DNA from: Tetrapyrgos nigripes
Lineage: Eukaryota; Basidiomycota; Agaricomycetes; Agaricales; Campanellaceae
NCBI GenBank assembly: GCA_013368315.1
Contig: JAACJM010000289.1
Span: 44,375-108,374 of the forward strand
DNA length: 64,000 nucleotides
Direction: 5' to 3'
Shown: piece by piece, positions 22,333 to 34,156 of the stretch
How the letters are laid out: each line of letters opens with the position of its first letter
Numbering within the stretch: position 1 is the first letter of the stretch
Translations under genes and position numbers: made by a program
Notes under the pieces: generated by a model
What the model saw: only the letters and a program-made list of their open reading frames with translations
Database searches by the model: none
Told to the model about the DNA's origin: nothing

Positions 22333-22745
22333 AATTAAAGCCAATTATATATATATATATTGAGGGGTAGGTCCGACCGGCTGTGCTGACTGAGGCCATT
22401 CCCGATCAATAGCAGTGTAAGCGAATGTTTAACCCCAGTTGAATAACCCCGATCAATAAGCAGCTAAACGAATGGTAAACTCCGACTGGATATAAGCTGA
22501 TATAAGGCCATCGCTTGTCCTCTCATCCCCGAATGGAAAACAACTGCTGGCCGTGGCTTGCCGATGACTCTGCCGTCCTCCCAACATTTCAGCCGCTCAG
22601 AATTGATATAAGCCACCCTGTATTGATATATGGCTGCTCGTATAGCAGAGAATACCCTTTGGAGCCACCTGGCCATATTCCACCCGTATTGTACTATCGG
22701 GGGTTGGTCCATGCCAGGCATATTACAATACAGGGACCCCATAGG
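22333..22745. repeat. Right subterminal region of the KDZ element
   Basis: Non-coding. It contains an (AT)n run at about 22345-22361, two copies of a gatcaataagcag-like sequence around 22406 and 22450, and motif instances at about 22617 (ctgtattgatatatgg), 22684 (cccgtattgtactatcggg) and 22720 (tattacaatacaggga). The strongest is the inverted copy of the left-end motif, which is why I place the element end near 22740. Confidence 0.5.
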
Positions 22746-22749
22746 GTGA

Positions 22750-24233
22750 AAAAGCAACTCCTCAAAATTATGAAACTATTTGCAGAGAGACTGGCATATG
22801 CAGACCCAGTATTTTTAGTGGACTCTCACTGAGAATGATTCTTGGCCTTCCAAACATGTTTCCAGGCGGCATTATGCACCTTATACTCAATCTGACCGAC
22901 CTTCTTATCAACTTATGGCGAGGGACTTTTGCCTGTGATCCAGGAGATTCCAAATCTTCATGGGATTGGGCTGTTCTCAAAGGGGATACATGGAAGGCCC
23001 ATGGGACAGATGTCACAAATGCAACAGCATGTCTACCTGGTTCTTTTGACCACTCACCTCATAACCCTGCGGAGAAAATCAACAGTAGGTACAAGGCCTG
23101 GGAATGGCTACTTTATATATTTGGAATGGGTCCTGGATTACTCTACAGAGTACTTCCCATGCCATATTGGCTTTCATTCTGCAAGCTCGTTGCTGGTTTC
23201 TGTATCTTCTATCAGAAGAAGATTTCATGGGATCAGTGTTTGAAGGGACACTAGCTTCTCACCCAGTTCATTGAGGAGTTCAAAAGCCTCTACGACCAGC
23301 AGAAAGTATCTCACTTCCACTTTTGCCGCCAAAGCATTCACTGGCTCAGTCATCTTGGTCCAGAAACCTATCTTCGTGGGCCACCTGCTGGGTACTCTCA
23401 ATGGCCTATGGAGCAGGCTATTGGTATTATAACAGGGCAGATCAAGCAGCACTCGAAAATTTATTCACACCTGTCACAGCTTGCCTGGAAGATGGCTGAG
23501 CAACACTGATTGCAAATAATGCTACCTGAGCTAGGCCCAGATCATGACAACGAAAATGATACTCCTTGATATGCCAAGACACTAGAAGACTCTTACATTT
23601 TCCTTCACCCATACAAATCCAAAGCCTACCCACTCCTCTCCTCCGATATCTAAACACCAAGTACTTGGCAAAGTTTACTGATGGTGATCTGGACCTCAGG
23701 ATACACAGGTGGAGTAGGCTTTGCTTGCCTAATGGTCAGGTTAGTTGCTTGCTGTTCCGTGAAGAGAAGTTGAGTGGAAATGTCCGTGTATCAAGGAATG
23801 TGAAAGTATGTATTGACTGTTTTTTTAAGTGAGAGAGTACTTACCTGTTTACGGTTATGAGCAGATTGTAGAATCATCTGAAATGGAGTCTATTCATTTC
23901 GGAGAGGTTCAGTACTTTTTTGAGTACCACACAGACATCATCAGCAATGAATATTTGGCTCTAGTATCCATGTATTCAAAACCAGACCTTTTACTTTTGA
24001 TGGCATCTTCAGGTGTAGTGATCTCTTGTCAGTACCAGGGACTGGACAACTTGGCTGTTTACTCAGTTAAACAGCTCACAGCAGCTGTCACAATGGTACC
24101 ACACTCAAAGCTTTCTGAAGGTGTTATGGGTGCAGTTTGGGAGAAACGTGTTTTTGTGGTAGAAAAGCCTGGTTTGGATATAGCTGATGTAGAAGAACTG
24201 GCTGTAGAGGACGATGAGACTGCTTCTAGGTAG
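22750..24233 (+). pseudogene. CACTA (En/Spm, TNP2-like) transposase, C-terminal remnant
   Basis: The readable segments are in the order of basidiomycete CACTA-type transposases: LGLPNMFPGGIMHLILNLTD, LLINLWRGTFACDPGDSKSS, WDWAVLKGDTWKAHG, ACLPGSFDHSPHNPAEKINS, YKAWEWLLYIFGMGPGLLYR, FCRQSIHWLSHLGPETYLRG, QWPMEQAIGIITGQIKQHSK, then EVQYFFEYHTDIISNEYLAL, SCQYQGLDNLAVYSVKQLTA and FVVEKPGLDIADVEEL ending at 24233. Stops occur at 23252-23254 (CLKGH-stop-LLTQF), after KMAEQH (about 23507) and several more over 23560-23860, with frame changes. The N-terminal half is missing, apparently cut where the KDZ element ends. It is non-functional. Confidence 0.75.
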
Positions 24234-24324
24234 TAGATTTATTGTACTTTACACAAGCGAACTTATATGAAAAAAGAGACTGTGACAGTCATAGTGTGAC
24301 ACTCCAGCTTCCATCACGTACACC

Positions 24325-26590
24325 ATGTCTGCAGCAAGCTCTATGAGCTATTTTCTTTCTGGTGTGCTCTCTGGTGCACAGCAGCCACTCTCTGTACCAT
24401 TTCCTCAAGTTATGGATGTGCTGAACACGTCTAATCTCCTTTCTTTCCTTCGTCTCAGGCTCCCTCAGCTCCAAGTGCTCTCCTTGCTTCTTTTTCTCCA
24501 GACCTCCAGATACAGGTCCTGAACAAGCTGCTAGAACAGAAGACAATGGAGGTTGCTTCGTTTCAGTGAGTCTACAGTGTTTTTGTCTAATTTTATGCCT
24601 TTTCACGACCCAGTATAGGACCAATGTACTTTTGCAACTTGAAGCTATCAAGTAAGTTTTTTCATGTGTCTTTCCATGTTCTCAAGGTGCTAACAATAAC
24701 CATACACATCCAGTACTAGTATTACTTCCATACAGAAGCACCTCAAAACCCCAGAGGTTTTCACTTCACCGCAACACAAGCTTGAAGATTTTCCATCTGT
24801 CTGCTTGGTATCGAACTGACTACCTGGGTGAGTCAGCAAAGCACAACAGGAAGCTTGACCAACTGCGGAAGGATGCCAAGGCCAAAGGCAGCTCCCACCC
24901 CTACATTGTTAATGAGAATGGTGAACCAGTCTCTGGTGAAAATCTCGAGAACATGTCTTCCAGGACTTCATGAACTGAGGCATTTGTCTATCTACCTGGG
25001 GTAGTGTCACTGCACCGGTCTACAAAGAGTTTGAAGAGAAATTGTGTGCATGATGCCCTGAGTTCTCATATAGTGCTGACAACTGGAAGGTGCATTATTG
25101 GGCAAGTAAAATACTTTCTGGTTTTAACAACAAACGCAAGGGGAAGGACAACAACATTTCCCTGAAGCGAGAGGCATCTGAGGTTCCACTTCTTCCTCCA
25201 CCACCCTCCAAAAAATCCAAGTCATCCGATCAGCCAGCCCTGGCCTCAACACTGTTTTCAGCACCATCACCATTACCTACCCCAGCACCGTCTACATCAG
25301 CATCATCACCTGCACCATCTTTACTGCCTACCCATGTGCTACTGTCATCACCATCACCTACCCCTGCACTACCACCATCACCATCACCTACCCCTGCGCT
25401 ACTGCCATCATCTACACCCACACTGCCTAGGCCAGCGCTACCACCATTATCCTTGGAATCCAATTCATTAACGCCATGGGGTGCTATGCCCCCAACCCCC
25501 ATCAGCCCTTCCATATCTCCAACCAACTTTCCTCCAGCTGCTTTCATGGCTTTTACACCAGCCGCACCTCTTTCCTCCACCCCAGTCTCCACTACTGGTC
25601 AGGCAGCACCTCTTTCTTTCATCACTGATAACTTCAGTTACCACCCAAGTGGTTGCACCCACTCCCATGTCACCTTCCCTGAGTGTCAGTGATCTGAGAA
25701 CTCAGAATTCCTCAATATCGCTTACAAGCCCCAGTCCTTCACTGCTTCCATCAACAATTCCCACCCCAATTGACATTGGAGCCTCGTCGTTGTCATCGTT
25801 GTTGTTGTCACCTCCACTGGAATCTGCACCATCACATGTATCACAAGAACGGAACACCCTATCTTCTCTTGCATTGGCTGCTTCACCTCTGACTTTACCA
25901 AATGTCAAGACTCTCTCACCCCGTTTGCTACTAAGAACACTGTCACCAACTCTAATCCTGATTTAGCCATTTCCAGAGCAAAAGCTGAGCTGTTATCGTC
26001 AGAGAAGGTAAATGATTATACTCCTCTTACAGGCGTTCGTGTACTGATGATATCATTTCTTTCTAGATTGAAATTCCTAACCCTTTGTGAGTATTTTTAC
26101 TTTAATGGCATCTTGTTGTATCTAACACTATACTAGTCAAGCGAGCTATGTGAAACCACCCAGTCTACCAGACCTTCCCAAACTGCAGCCTTCAAAACCT
26201 TTGAATAAGGGTATGCTGCATAACACTTCGTCCCATGTCTGTTTAGCTCACATACAATTTATTTAGGTTCTGAACCTTCCACCACCGTCAAGAAAGCATT
26301 GAGAACAATCAAAAAGCCTCCCGCCAACGGTTCCAAAGATGCTCAGTGAGTTTTCTCTATTGTTGTCTTTTTTCCCAATAACTTACCTTTATCTTACCCA
26401 GGGTTGTCCACAAGTACTATTATGTGTCCAGTGTTCTTGCTCAGGGCAAGACGTGCACAGCATGGGAAGGATTGCCGTCAGATGAGAAACAGGTATTCTT
26501 CTATTGATACTGCTTTTGCTGACGCACTGATGGTTGCTTTCACAGAAATATATTCAGGAAGCAAAAGATAATGCGAATGCTGAGTCCTAG
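24325..26590 (+). pseudogene. Pro/Ser-rich companion gene of the CACTA element
   Basis: Multi-exon and degenerate. Readable pieces are SAPSALLASFSPDLQIQVLN, LDQLRKDAKAKGSSHPYIVN with ENGEPVSGENLENM, WGSVTAPVYKEFEEKLCA, and CPEFSYSADNWKVHYWASKI. The last run has the WG...CPxxxxxxDNWK layout of a protein often found beside such transposases in mushroom genomes. Two in-frame TGA codons interrupt this block (about 24973 and 25052). A long Pro/Ser/Thr region follows (25190-25960), with repeats of SPTPALPPS type. The last exons read KKALRTIKKPPANGSKDAQ, VVHKYYYVSSVLAQGKTCTA and EKQKYIQEAKDNANAES, faintly like the end of an HMG box. Its role is unknown. Confidence 0.45.
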
Positions 26591-26599
26591 AGCTTTGTG

Positions 26600-29500
26600 A
26601 GTAGACCATTTGCTGTATCCATTCTCAATTTCTAATGACTGGTGAGTGTTGCATACAGTGGAGCCACCAGAGGTGGTACTGGAGGAGGGCCAATATGGCA
26701 GGATCAGGTGAGAACGAGCTGTATTGTAATAGTGTAGTACGCTAGAATAACAGTAAAGTACAGTATGTCCAGAGCAAGCGAAAACAAACCCAGATTAATC
26801 CGATTGACCTCGCTTGATCTTGCTTGATCTGGTAATGTATAAGCATCTAAATTTTTGAGCCAAACAAAGCCAGAGCAAGCCCTAGTGAGCCATTTGCTGC
26901 AGCTCGTTTTGGCACATTTTGGCTTTCTGGACTTTTCACTGGGCATGAGCTTGTACCTGGAGAGAGCAAGAGTTTGATACATTCTTGTTGCATTTTACCT
27001 CCAGCTTTTTATCATTGCAGCACTTCCTGCATGCAGGTTCCTTTTTGCACAGTTGCATTAATCCAAGGATATCAGAAATTTTTCAGTGCCTGTGGCCCAT
27101 CCAGTATTGCAATCTTATGTATACTGCTCAAAGTGAGCATAGAAAGGCTTATCCAGCCCCTATCTCCTTAGATGACACTCTGTAATAATTGTCTGGCAGC
27201 TAGCTTTGCATTCATAAGCTCAATACACTCACTCATTGCTCAAATACCTACAATTCAAGAGTAGCATCCTAATCCTCTGGATTTAAATAATAACATCTAA
27301 ACCCAGGCTCTCAAACATGGTGCCATAGCTATCAAGAAATTTGGATCATATTCAACATCTGAGATTTCATATAACTCTCAGCTATGTATCATAACTTTTT
27401 CTAGTAGAATATTCATCTTTTATTCAATAAGGAAAAATATCTCAAAAGGGATTGCAGGGATGGCTAGGTTTGGGATGTCAGAATGACATTTATTAGCTAT
27501 ACAAGACACAAGAACTCACCGGAGTATTTGGGGGCAAAAGGCCACTAATCTGGATGTTTCTCTAGCTACCAAATGGTGCTTCAGAGCTGACAGTCAGTGG
27601 TATTTGTCACAGAACCAAATTGGGAGGTAAGCATAGTCATGATTTGTCTAATATCCCAATTAGGTTCTGGCCAGAACCAAATCGGGTCTGGCACTTCCCA
27701 GGCACTAATTCAGAGCCCAACTAATCATCAGTTTGCTAAGAAAATCCTTGGTGCCACCTTGGGCCTCAGCTGCATCCCCAACTCTGAAAAACTAAGATCT
27801 TGGGTCAACCCTAGTGGGACTCTACAGGACTCTATTTCCTGATGATGCATGTCTGATCACAATGACCATCTGATTGCTGAGACCCAGTGAAAAGTCCTTG
27901 TAAAAGCGAATATTTACAGAATATGGTAAATTGTACTAAATACAGATACACTCGCCTATCAGCTGGTTCATCCCAGGCTACCAGTTCGATCTTACCCTTT
28001 GCTGGCTCAGTTCCAGTTTGTACTGGTTTGTCACTGTAATACGGGCAATGGTGGTGCACCCGAGTCTGCATGCATTGATTGTATACATGTACAGCACTGA
28101 CTGAATTATTCACCACTGTTGTTGACATCCCTCAAGATCTAGCAAGGTGTGAAGTGTTGCCCTTTTGTTGTCCATACTCATTCTAACACTTTCTGTTACC
28201 CAAATAACCCATCAAATTGATACAGGACTGATGGCCCAACTCATCACTCTCTGTAAACAAACCCCCTACAACACCACCTCCAACCCAAGGAGAATGGTAA
28301 AGAGGCAGCAGACTCACCATCCACAGCAGAAGTAGATGGGGTCTTTTTTCATACATATATTATCATTGTGGCTTGCTCCATCATGTCACTTTCTTTGTCC
28401 CATTTGTATGAGAAATACTTTACTGCAACACAAAGAAGGCCTGTTATAAATTGGACAAGCTGGATCTTACATTTTATGCATGGCTTCTTATGTGAGAACA
28501 TCTTTTCCCTGGTCAGTGGTTGGCTGCAATGAATCTGAAAAGGTAACTGTAGGTGGCTACAGCTGTTTCAGGTTAACTGAGGTTGACAGGCATTAAGTGA
28601 GAGTGAATCCAGCATCATAAATCAACCACTGGGTTCTCATCATCTCTGGCCACTGTGTCATTAAATCAGATTTATTGGCTTCTTAAATCAGACTTACTTT
28701 GCACTTACCTGGTGGTTTACCTGCAATTTATATGTTAAATCCAGCTAAATCAAGCTAAGAAACCTCTAAGAACACAACTATCTCCCTTGTTTTCTTGCCC
28801 AAAGCTCATTTAATACCTATGGATACCAAAAGTAGTCAACCAAAGTACAGTAAGAGCATGTTGACTGTCAGTATATCTCCAAATGTGGTTGGTATCAGGA
28901 GGAAGGCATCCCTTTTTCTGAATTTCTGAAGATCACGCAGTGACATGTAAACAACTGTCAGCACACTTTTTTCATGTGACCTTGTGATTAATTTTGTTGC
29001 TTTGCATGGGGTGATGTGAGAGGAATGAGTTGCCCCCATTTGCCCCCAACTCATCCCTCCTCCTTTTCTATGCCTCCTCTGGAATGTCTCATACCAATGA
29101 CCTGTATAAGAATCACAATATCTCCTGGCCTCTCTGACAGACCAGTACCTTCCAACATAGGTGCTCCCTGTAACCATATTAACTTAACTTAAGTAAAGTT
29201 GATTTCCAGACATTTAAGCTTAATCTACTTGTACATGGAGGATCTGACCAATTTATACACTACTGCTCACTTCTATGCAAATCACAACTTGAGTAAGAAC
29301 TTGAGTGCATTTTGAAGTCAATGACTACAATCATAAGTACACATTGAGAACTTGAAAAAAGAACTTAAGTCCAATCTGAAGTTGACATAAGAGAAAATCC
29401 TGGTATGACTTGAGTCCATGGAGGCCTCAAGCTGGGTTCCAAATTGAGCATGCTTTGAGGTTGTTAGCCACATCAAGACTTAAGTCACAGAAATGATCGC

Positions 29501-29930
29501 TTACCAGTGGTATCACTTCAGTCCATGGGGGCCTCAAACCAGGTTCCAAACTTAAGTACTCTGCAACTTAAGCATCCTTTGAGGTTGTTAGCCATGTCAA
29601 GACTTAAGTTTCAGAAATGACCACTTACCAAATACACCAACTTGAGGCCCTGCAAGTTATAAAACTCCAATATCAGCTTAAGTCTCACTCAACACATTGA
29701 AAGCCAGCTTACCATTTCCTTCATTCATGACAACTGGTCTGCTCTCCATGCCTCAATACACTTAGCTGTTCCACAAAAGTTGGGTGCCCAACTGTCTTGT
29801 ACTGCAGATTGGTGTCTTCTGTGAGATTGTTGTACATGGCTGGCTGCCACCTGCCAAATGCGGGTGCACTTGCTAGTGAAGACCAAGCCTCACTCATGCA
29901 GCAGAAGAAGCAACTCGACCATTCAAACTC
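26600..29930. other. Non-coding interval with a tandem repeat
   Basis: No gene is supported in 3.3 kb, and the open frames present are short and featureless. A degenerate two-copy repeat of about 108 bp lies at about 29414-29635 (core gaggttgttagcca...caagacttaagt), and aacttaagt words recur at 29180-29650. The segment may be old, unrecognisable transposon sequence. Confidence 0.35.
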
Positions 29931-30330
29931 TGTCACAAAGAGGCGAGCACTTATATAGCAATAACGAGGAGCTACGGGCTTGACTTGACTAACAGACAGC
30001 AGTAAGTACTGGAACTACAGTGCCCATCAGTAAAGGTGAAAGAAGTAATGAAAAGGGGAATACACACCTGGTTCCAACAACAAAGAGGTCAAGATGGGGA
30101 ACCAGGTGTCAGAACAGGGTTTATATATGTAAAAGTAAAGCTGTAAGGGAGGCTGTAAGGAAAGCTGTAAAGAAAGCTGTAAAGGAAGCTGTAAAGAAGC
30201 TGTATCGAAGCTGTATCAGAGAAATGAAAGGTCCAGTGTGTAGCATGTGGAACAAGAATCATATGGTGTAAAGATCTGAGGATACAGAGATAAGAAGAAA
30301 TAAATAGTACCAAATATAGACATCATGACA
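29931..30330 (-). repeat. 3' LTR of truncated gypsy element
   Basis: 400 bp bounded by tgtca (29931) and tgaca (30330), so it has TG...CA ends with inverted termini. A polypurine tract (complement of ttacccccctcctacacttc, 30331-30350) abuts it on the side facing pol. On the minus strand a TATA-like catatataaaccc lies at about 30118-30131. A minisatellite of 12-bp units is embedded at 30137-30215. The 5' LTR is missing. Confidence 0.7.
30137..30215. repeat. Minisatellite in LTR (gctgtaaagaaa units)
   Basis: Six to seven imperfect copies of a 10-12 bp unit, gctgtaa(a/g)gaaa, the last two changed to gctgtatc. It lies upstream of the minus-strand LTR TATA-like box when the LTR is read in its own direction, so copy number could affect promoter strength (inference). 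Confidence 0.8.
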
Positions 30331-30349
30331 TTACCCCCCTCCTACACTT

Positions 30350-32956
30350 CATTGTCCTCGATGAATCCTAAGTCTTTGTTGCCTCTGGGTGTTTCTTGTG
30401 GAATGCTGTGATCTTACACTTCGCATTTTTGAGATTTGCAACTGGCTCCCATGAGTTGTGACTGTTGTCATATCCTTCCCACTTGACAAGGTATTCCAGT
30501 CACCTCCATCATATCCTGCTATCCAAAAGGGTGTCCACTTCATACTCAGGCTCATCCCCTCCCTCCAGGTATACTGGCTCTGGCTCCTCCAGTAAGAGCC
30601 TGTTCACAAAATTACCCTCTCCAATTTTCTCCACAATCTCATATGGTCCCAGCTGCCAGTTCCCCACCTTGTCACTTGAAAGTTTCAAGTCAATGTCTTC
30701 TGCACTCAGCTAAACATGGTCCCCAACCTTGAAATGATGTCCCTTCTGTTTCTCTCTTTCATATCCTTCCTTCATATGGTGCTTAGCCAGGTGCAGTGCT
30801 GATCCTGCATCTCTTCGAACCTGTCTTAGGATTTTGAGACAGTCTTCTACATTTGGGATGCCTGTGCGCCAGCCCACCAGTATGTTGAACAGAGGAAGGT
30901 AGCCATAAGTCACCTCAAAAGGTGCCATGTCATGTGTGGAGTGTGTGTGGGAGCTCAGAACAAATTTGGCCATAGGAAGGTGCTCCATCCAATCATCCTG
31001 CCTGTAGTTGGTGTAGAGACACACAGATATTTCTCCACTTCCTGGTTGGCTTGTTCTGTCTGTCCATCTGGGGTCAGTAGCCTGAGGAAAGGCTTGACTT
31101 GATTCCGAGTTGGTCTAACAGAGAGCACATGGCTTGTGCTGCAAACTGTGGACCATGATCTGATACAAAGTGAAGTGGGAGGCCATGAAGGTGGAAGATT
31201 TCTTGGTAGTATAGGTCAGTGACTTCAGTGGCAGTGATATTAGAGGTGCAGGGAAGGGTGTGGACTTGTTTTCCATAGAGGCCAGTGCAGACCAGGATTG
31301 CATCATAACCTTGCGAGGATGGTAGCTGTGTAATGAGGTTGACTCCAACCTCTTCCCAGAGTCCTAAGGGTACGTCCAAAGGTTGGATTAGTGCTTGTGG
31401 ATGACATTGCAGCTTCTTCCTGGCGCATTTATCTCTACAAAAGAGCAAATGGTGGGCCACCAGAAGTGTGAGGTTACCAAATTGAGTGTCCCATGTAGCC
31501 CTGGATGTCCTGCTGATGGCTCATCATGGCACTGTTCTACTATTTTCTTCTGCAGCTCTTCATTCAGGGGAACATAGACTTGCCCCTTGTGGTATACCAA
31601 TCCATTATCCTCTTCCCATTCAGGTAAACTATTGGCCAGTTGTTGCAACCCTTCCTTCTTCAACTGCTCTAGTCCTTTTAACACCTCCACTTCTCTTCCC
31701 AGTGCCTGACAAATTCGTTCTTCTAGAGGGTTGACCAGCATAGTAGCAGTGAGCCTTACAAAGTGTTCTCGTCTGAGTACTGTGGTTTCCAGATTGTCTT
31801 CTCAGTCTGTTACTTGGTGGTAGGAAAGGTGAGAGAGGGCATCTGCTGAATGATGGATTAGTCGAAAGTCAAAGCGTGATAGCCACAGGGCCCATCTTGC
31901 TGTGCTGTTCACCAGAACTCTAGATTGGAGTGATCTGTGATAATTTCAAAAGGCTGTGGTAGTCCTTCCAGATAACTCCACCAATCCTTCAGTGCCTCGA
32001 TAATAGCCAGCATCTCTCAGTCATAGATCTCATAATTGTGTTCAGCTGACTGCATGGACACTGAACAGAATGCTACCATGTGCCAAAGACCATCTTCTAA
32101 CATCTGCATTAGGGCTCCCCCTGTTGTGAAGCTTGAAGTATCTACTTCAACTTGGGTAGGACGATCCAGTGACCAGAGTGTAAGAATGGGCACATATGTG
32201 AAGGCTGTTTGAAGGGAGTCAAAGGCTTCCTGTTGGTGAGTTCCCCAATTAAATGAGATGTCTTTGCATGTAAGATTGTTCAGAGGTCGAGCAGTTTTGG
32301 CAAAGTTCTGTATGAATCATTGGTAGAAATTGGCAAAGCCCAGGAATGCCCAAATGTTGCAGACATTGCGGGGAACTGGCCAGTGCCATACTGCTGCCAC
32401 CTTCACAGGGTCCATATGAACTTGCCCCTCCTGGATAATCAACCCAAGATATTCTATCTCTTCTTGTTCAAACTCACATTTCTCTGGCCTCAGATACAGA
32501 TCATTCCTTTTCAACCTGGCTAGCACTTCCTGAACCACTTCTCGATGCTCTTCCAGAGTCCCACTGAAGATCAGGATGTCATCCAGATAAACTGCTACCT
32601 TGCCTGCTGCAATCAAGTCTGAGAAGATGGTGTTCATGAGGCCTTGGAAAGTAGCTGGTGAGTTTGTCAATCCAAAGAACATGACAGTAGGTTTGCAAAG
32701 TCCTTGGTTGGTTGCAAATGCTGCCTTCCACTCATCCCCCTGTTTGATCTGGACATTGTTATAACCCCATCATACATCAAACTTGGTGAAGTACTTGGAC
32801 TATGTCAGCAACAAGGGGAAGAGGGTAGCAGTTCTTAATAGTGTACTTGTTTAGGCATTGGTAATCCTGAACAAACCGAAGTTTCCCATCTTTCTTCTTC
32901 ACAAAGAAGACTGGAGAGGACAGAGGGGATTTGGAGGGTCGGATATATCCCTTGTG
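30350..32956 (-). pseudogene. Ty3/gypsy chromovirus pol, 5'-truncated
   Basis: Domains read leftward. [42 protein letters not shown] and the intact catalytic YLDDILIFSG. RNase H remnants lie at 31800-32310. The integrase zinc-binding part is HDEPSAGHPGLHGTLNLVTS, then the core (WEEVGVNLITQLPSSQGYDA, LHFVSDHGPQFAAQAMC), then GWRTGIPNVEDCLKI. A chromodomain (YLVKWEGYDNSHNSWEPVAN) ends just before the polypurine tract. Numerous stops and frame changes interrupt it. Gag, protease and the start of RT are missing: homology stops at about 32956, where a TA-flanked MITE begins. Chromodomains direct integration to modified histones, which fits clustering of elements here. Confidence 0.85.
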
Positions 32957-32962
32957 GTAATA

Positions 32963-33108
32963 CAGTCAAATACCTCATAATGAATAGTGTTGGGAGACAG
33001 CCCAAAGCTATTCATTATGGTGGTTATTCCTTATGAGATATTTTTTTGGCTGTAAACATCATCAGTTTAGGAGAGCCAAAAGTGTATTCATTATGAGGTA
33101 TTCTACTG
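32963..33108. mobile_element. Tc1/mariner (pogo-like) MITE
   Basis: 146 bp with about 24-bp terminal inverted repeats: the left end starts cagtcaaatacctcataatg and the right end is the complement of cagtagaatacctcataatg. It is flanked by TA at 32961-32962 and 33109-33110. An internal attcattatgg/ccttatgag pair extends the fold-back. Size, CAGT termini and TA duplication fit the Tc1/mariner superfamily. Confidence 0.85.
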
Positions 33109-33110
33109 TA

Positions 33111-33676
33111 GGTGGTTTTTGTAATTAAGCGCTAGGAACTGCACCCAAACAAAAAACCATATACAAATGTAAATGAGACAAGTGTTCCAAGTAGTAGTTT
33201 TACTTGTACTATAAGTACTTTTGATTGGGGTTTTTCAATGAAGTTAGTGCTTAGCGTGCGACACAATAAACACAAGTTTAACACCAAGGGGATCAACTAG
33301 TCCCTAAAAGCAAACACTTGTAGGCCACAGTTGCCTTAAAATCAACACTTAATAGACCAGAAGGTCAACACAAAGATCACAGTTATAACCCCAAAGATGT
33401 TCAATTTTAAAACTCTATTATCTCCAACACAATGTTTATACTCGTAGCAAGTGCAGTTAAGTTTGTTTAGAAGCTTTAGTCCATGTTTCACATCCTCTAC
33501 TATTGCTAGCGAGATCCGATACTCTACAGTATGTGGCTTGGTAGCTACTTGTAATATCTGGTCCTTTTATACTACTCGCAGCTACAACTATACAGTTACC
33601 TATTTCTTTTCGAGGTCTGCTAAAAGGTATGTAGAGAAAATATAAAACAAATTGAACAGTCCGCTAGCGAGTTCTA
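33111..33676. other. Non-coding, probable old LTR-type sequence
   Basis: No gene recognised. AT-rich with gctag-type words. It is the left flank of the solo LTR that follows. Confidence 0.3.
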
Positions 33677-34151
33677 TGTCAAGAACATTGTCACTTAGCA
33701 ACCACCCAAGTCACACAATGAACAAGATAGATTTGACGAGTTACAACGAGACGAGATAGAGAAAGAAAGATAAAGGCGAGGAGAGATCGAGTAGCTGACT
33801 ATGCTCGACACTGCACTGTACTAGGAGCGGAGTGGAGACGAAGTGAACAGACTAAGGAACCTAGCTACGAGATCTACGATATATATAGAGAAGAAATGAA
33901 TATGTGAGAATGTCCATGGAGCCTAGGGATCGGAGGAGATAAGAATGTGAGTCAAGTAACGAAATATGTACGTGAGAATGTCCATGGAGATAAAGGAAAC
34001 GGAGAAGTGAGTCATAGATCCAAGAGACGATGATGAGAAGTAATCAGTGTTTATGGGTTTATAGGAGGTGATAGAATGGTGAATAGTAGTGAATAGGTAG
34101 TAGGAGGGAATGAAGGGACAATGAAAGAAGGCGGGGAGGTGATTCATGACA
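33677..34151 (-). mobile_element. Solo LTR with 5-bp target duplication
   Basis: 475 bp starting tgtcaagaac and ending gattcatgaca, flanked by the identical 5-bp ttcta at 33672-33676 and 34152-34156. No internal region is left, so it is a solo LTR formed by LTR-LTR recombination. A TATA-like tatatatat lies at about 33879-33890. The ends (TGTCA...TGACA) resemble those of the LTR at 29931-30330, although the interior differs. Confidence 0.8.
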
Positions 34152-34156
34152 TTCTA

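Larger units (their letters stand above)
9217..22740 (+). mobile_element. KDZ-type DNA transposon, about 13.5 kb, decayed
   Basis: The boundaries are inferred. The word cccgatagtacaatacggg occurs at about 9263-9281 and again inverted at about 22684-22702. The sequences just outside align in inverted orientation (gccccgatatataaata on the left; gtccctgtattgtaat read inward from the right). Inside lie four genes: two leftward accessory genes (10191-14030 and 14220-15417), one rightward accessory gene (15546-17410) and the rightward KDZ transposase (17516-21958). Variants of a short palindrome resembling cccgtatttaaatacggg recur through the interior and in introns. I could not identify a target-site duplication. 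Confidence 0.55.

Noticed and set aside
25230..25592. Gly/Asp-rich minus-strand frame
   Set aside because: Antisense of the Pro/Ser-rich repeat region of the companion gene.
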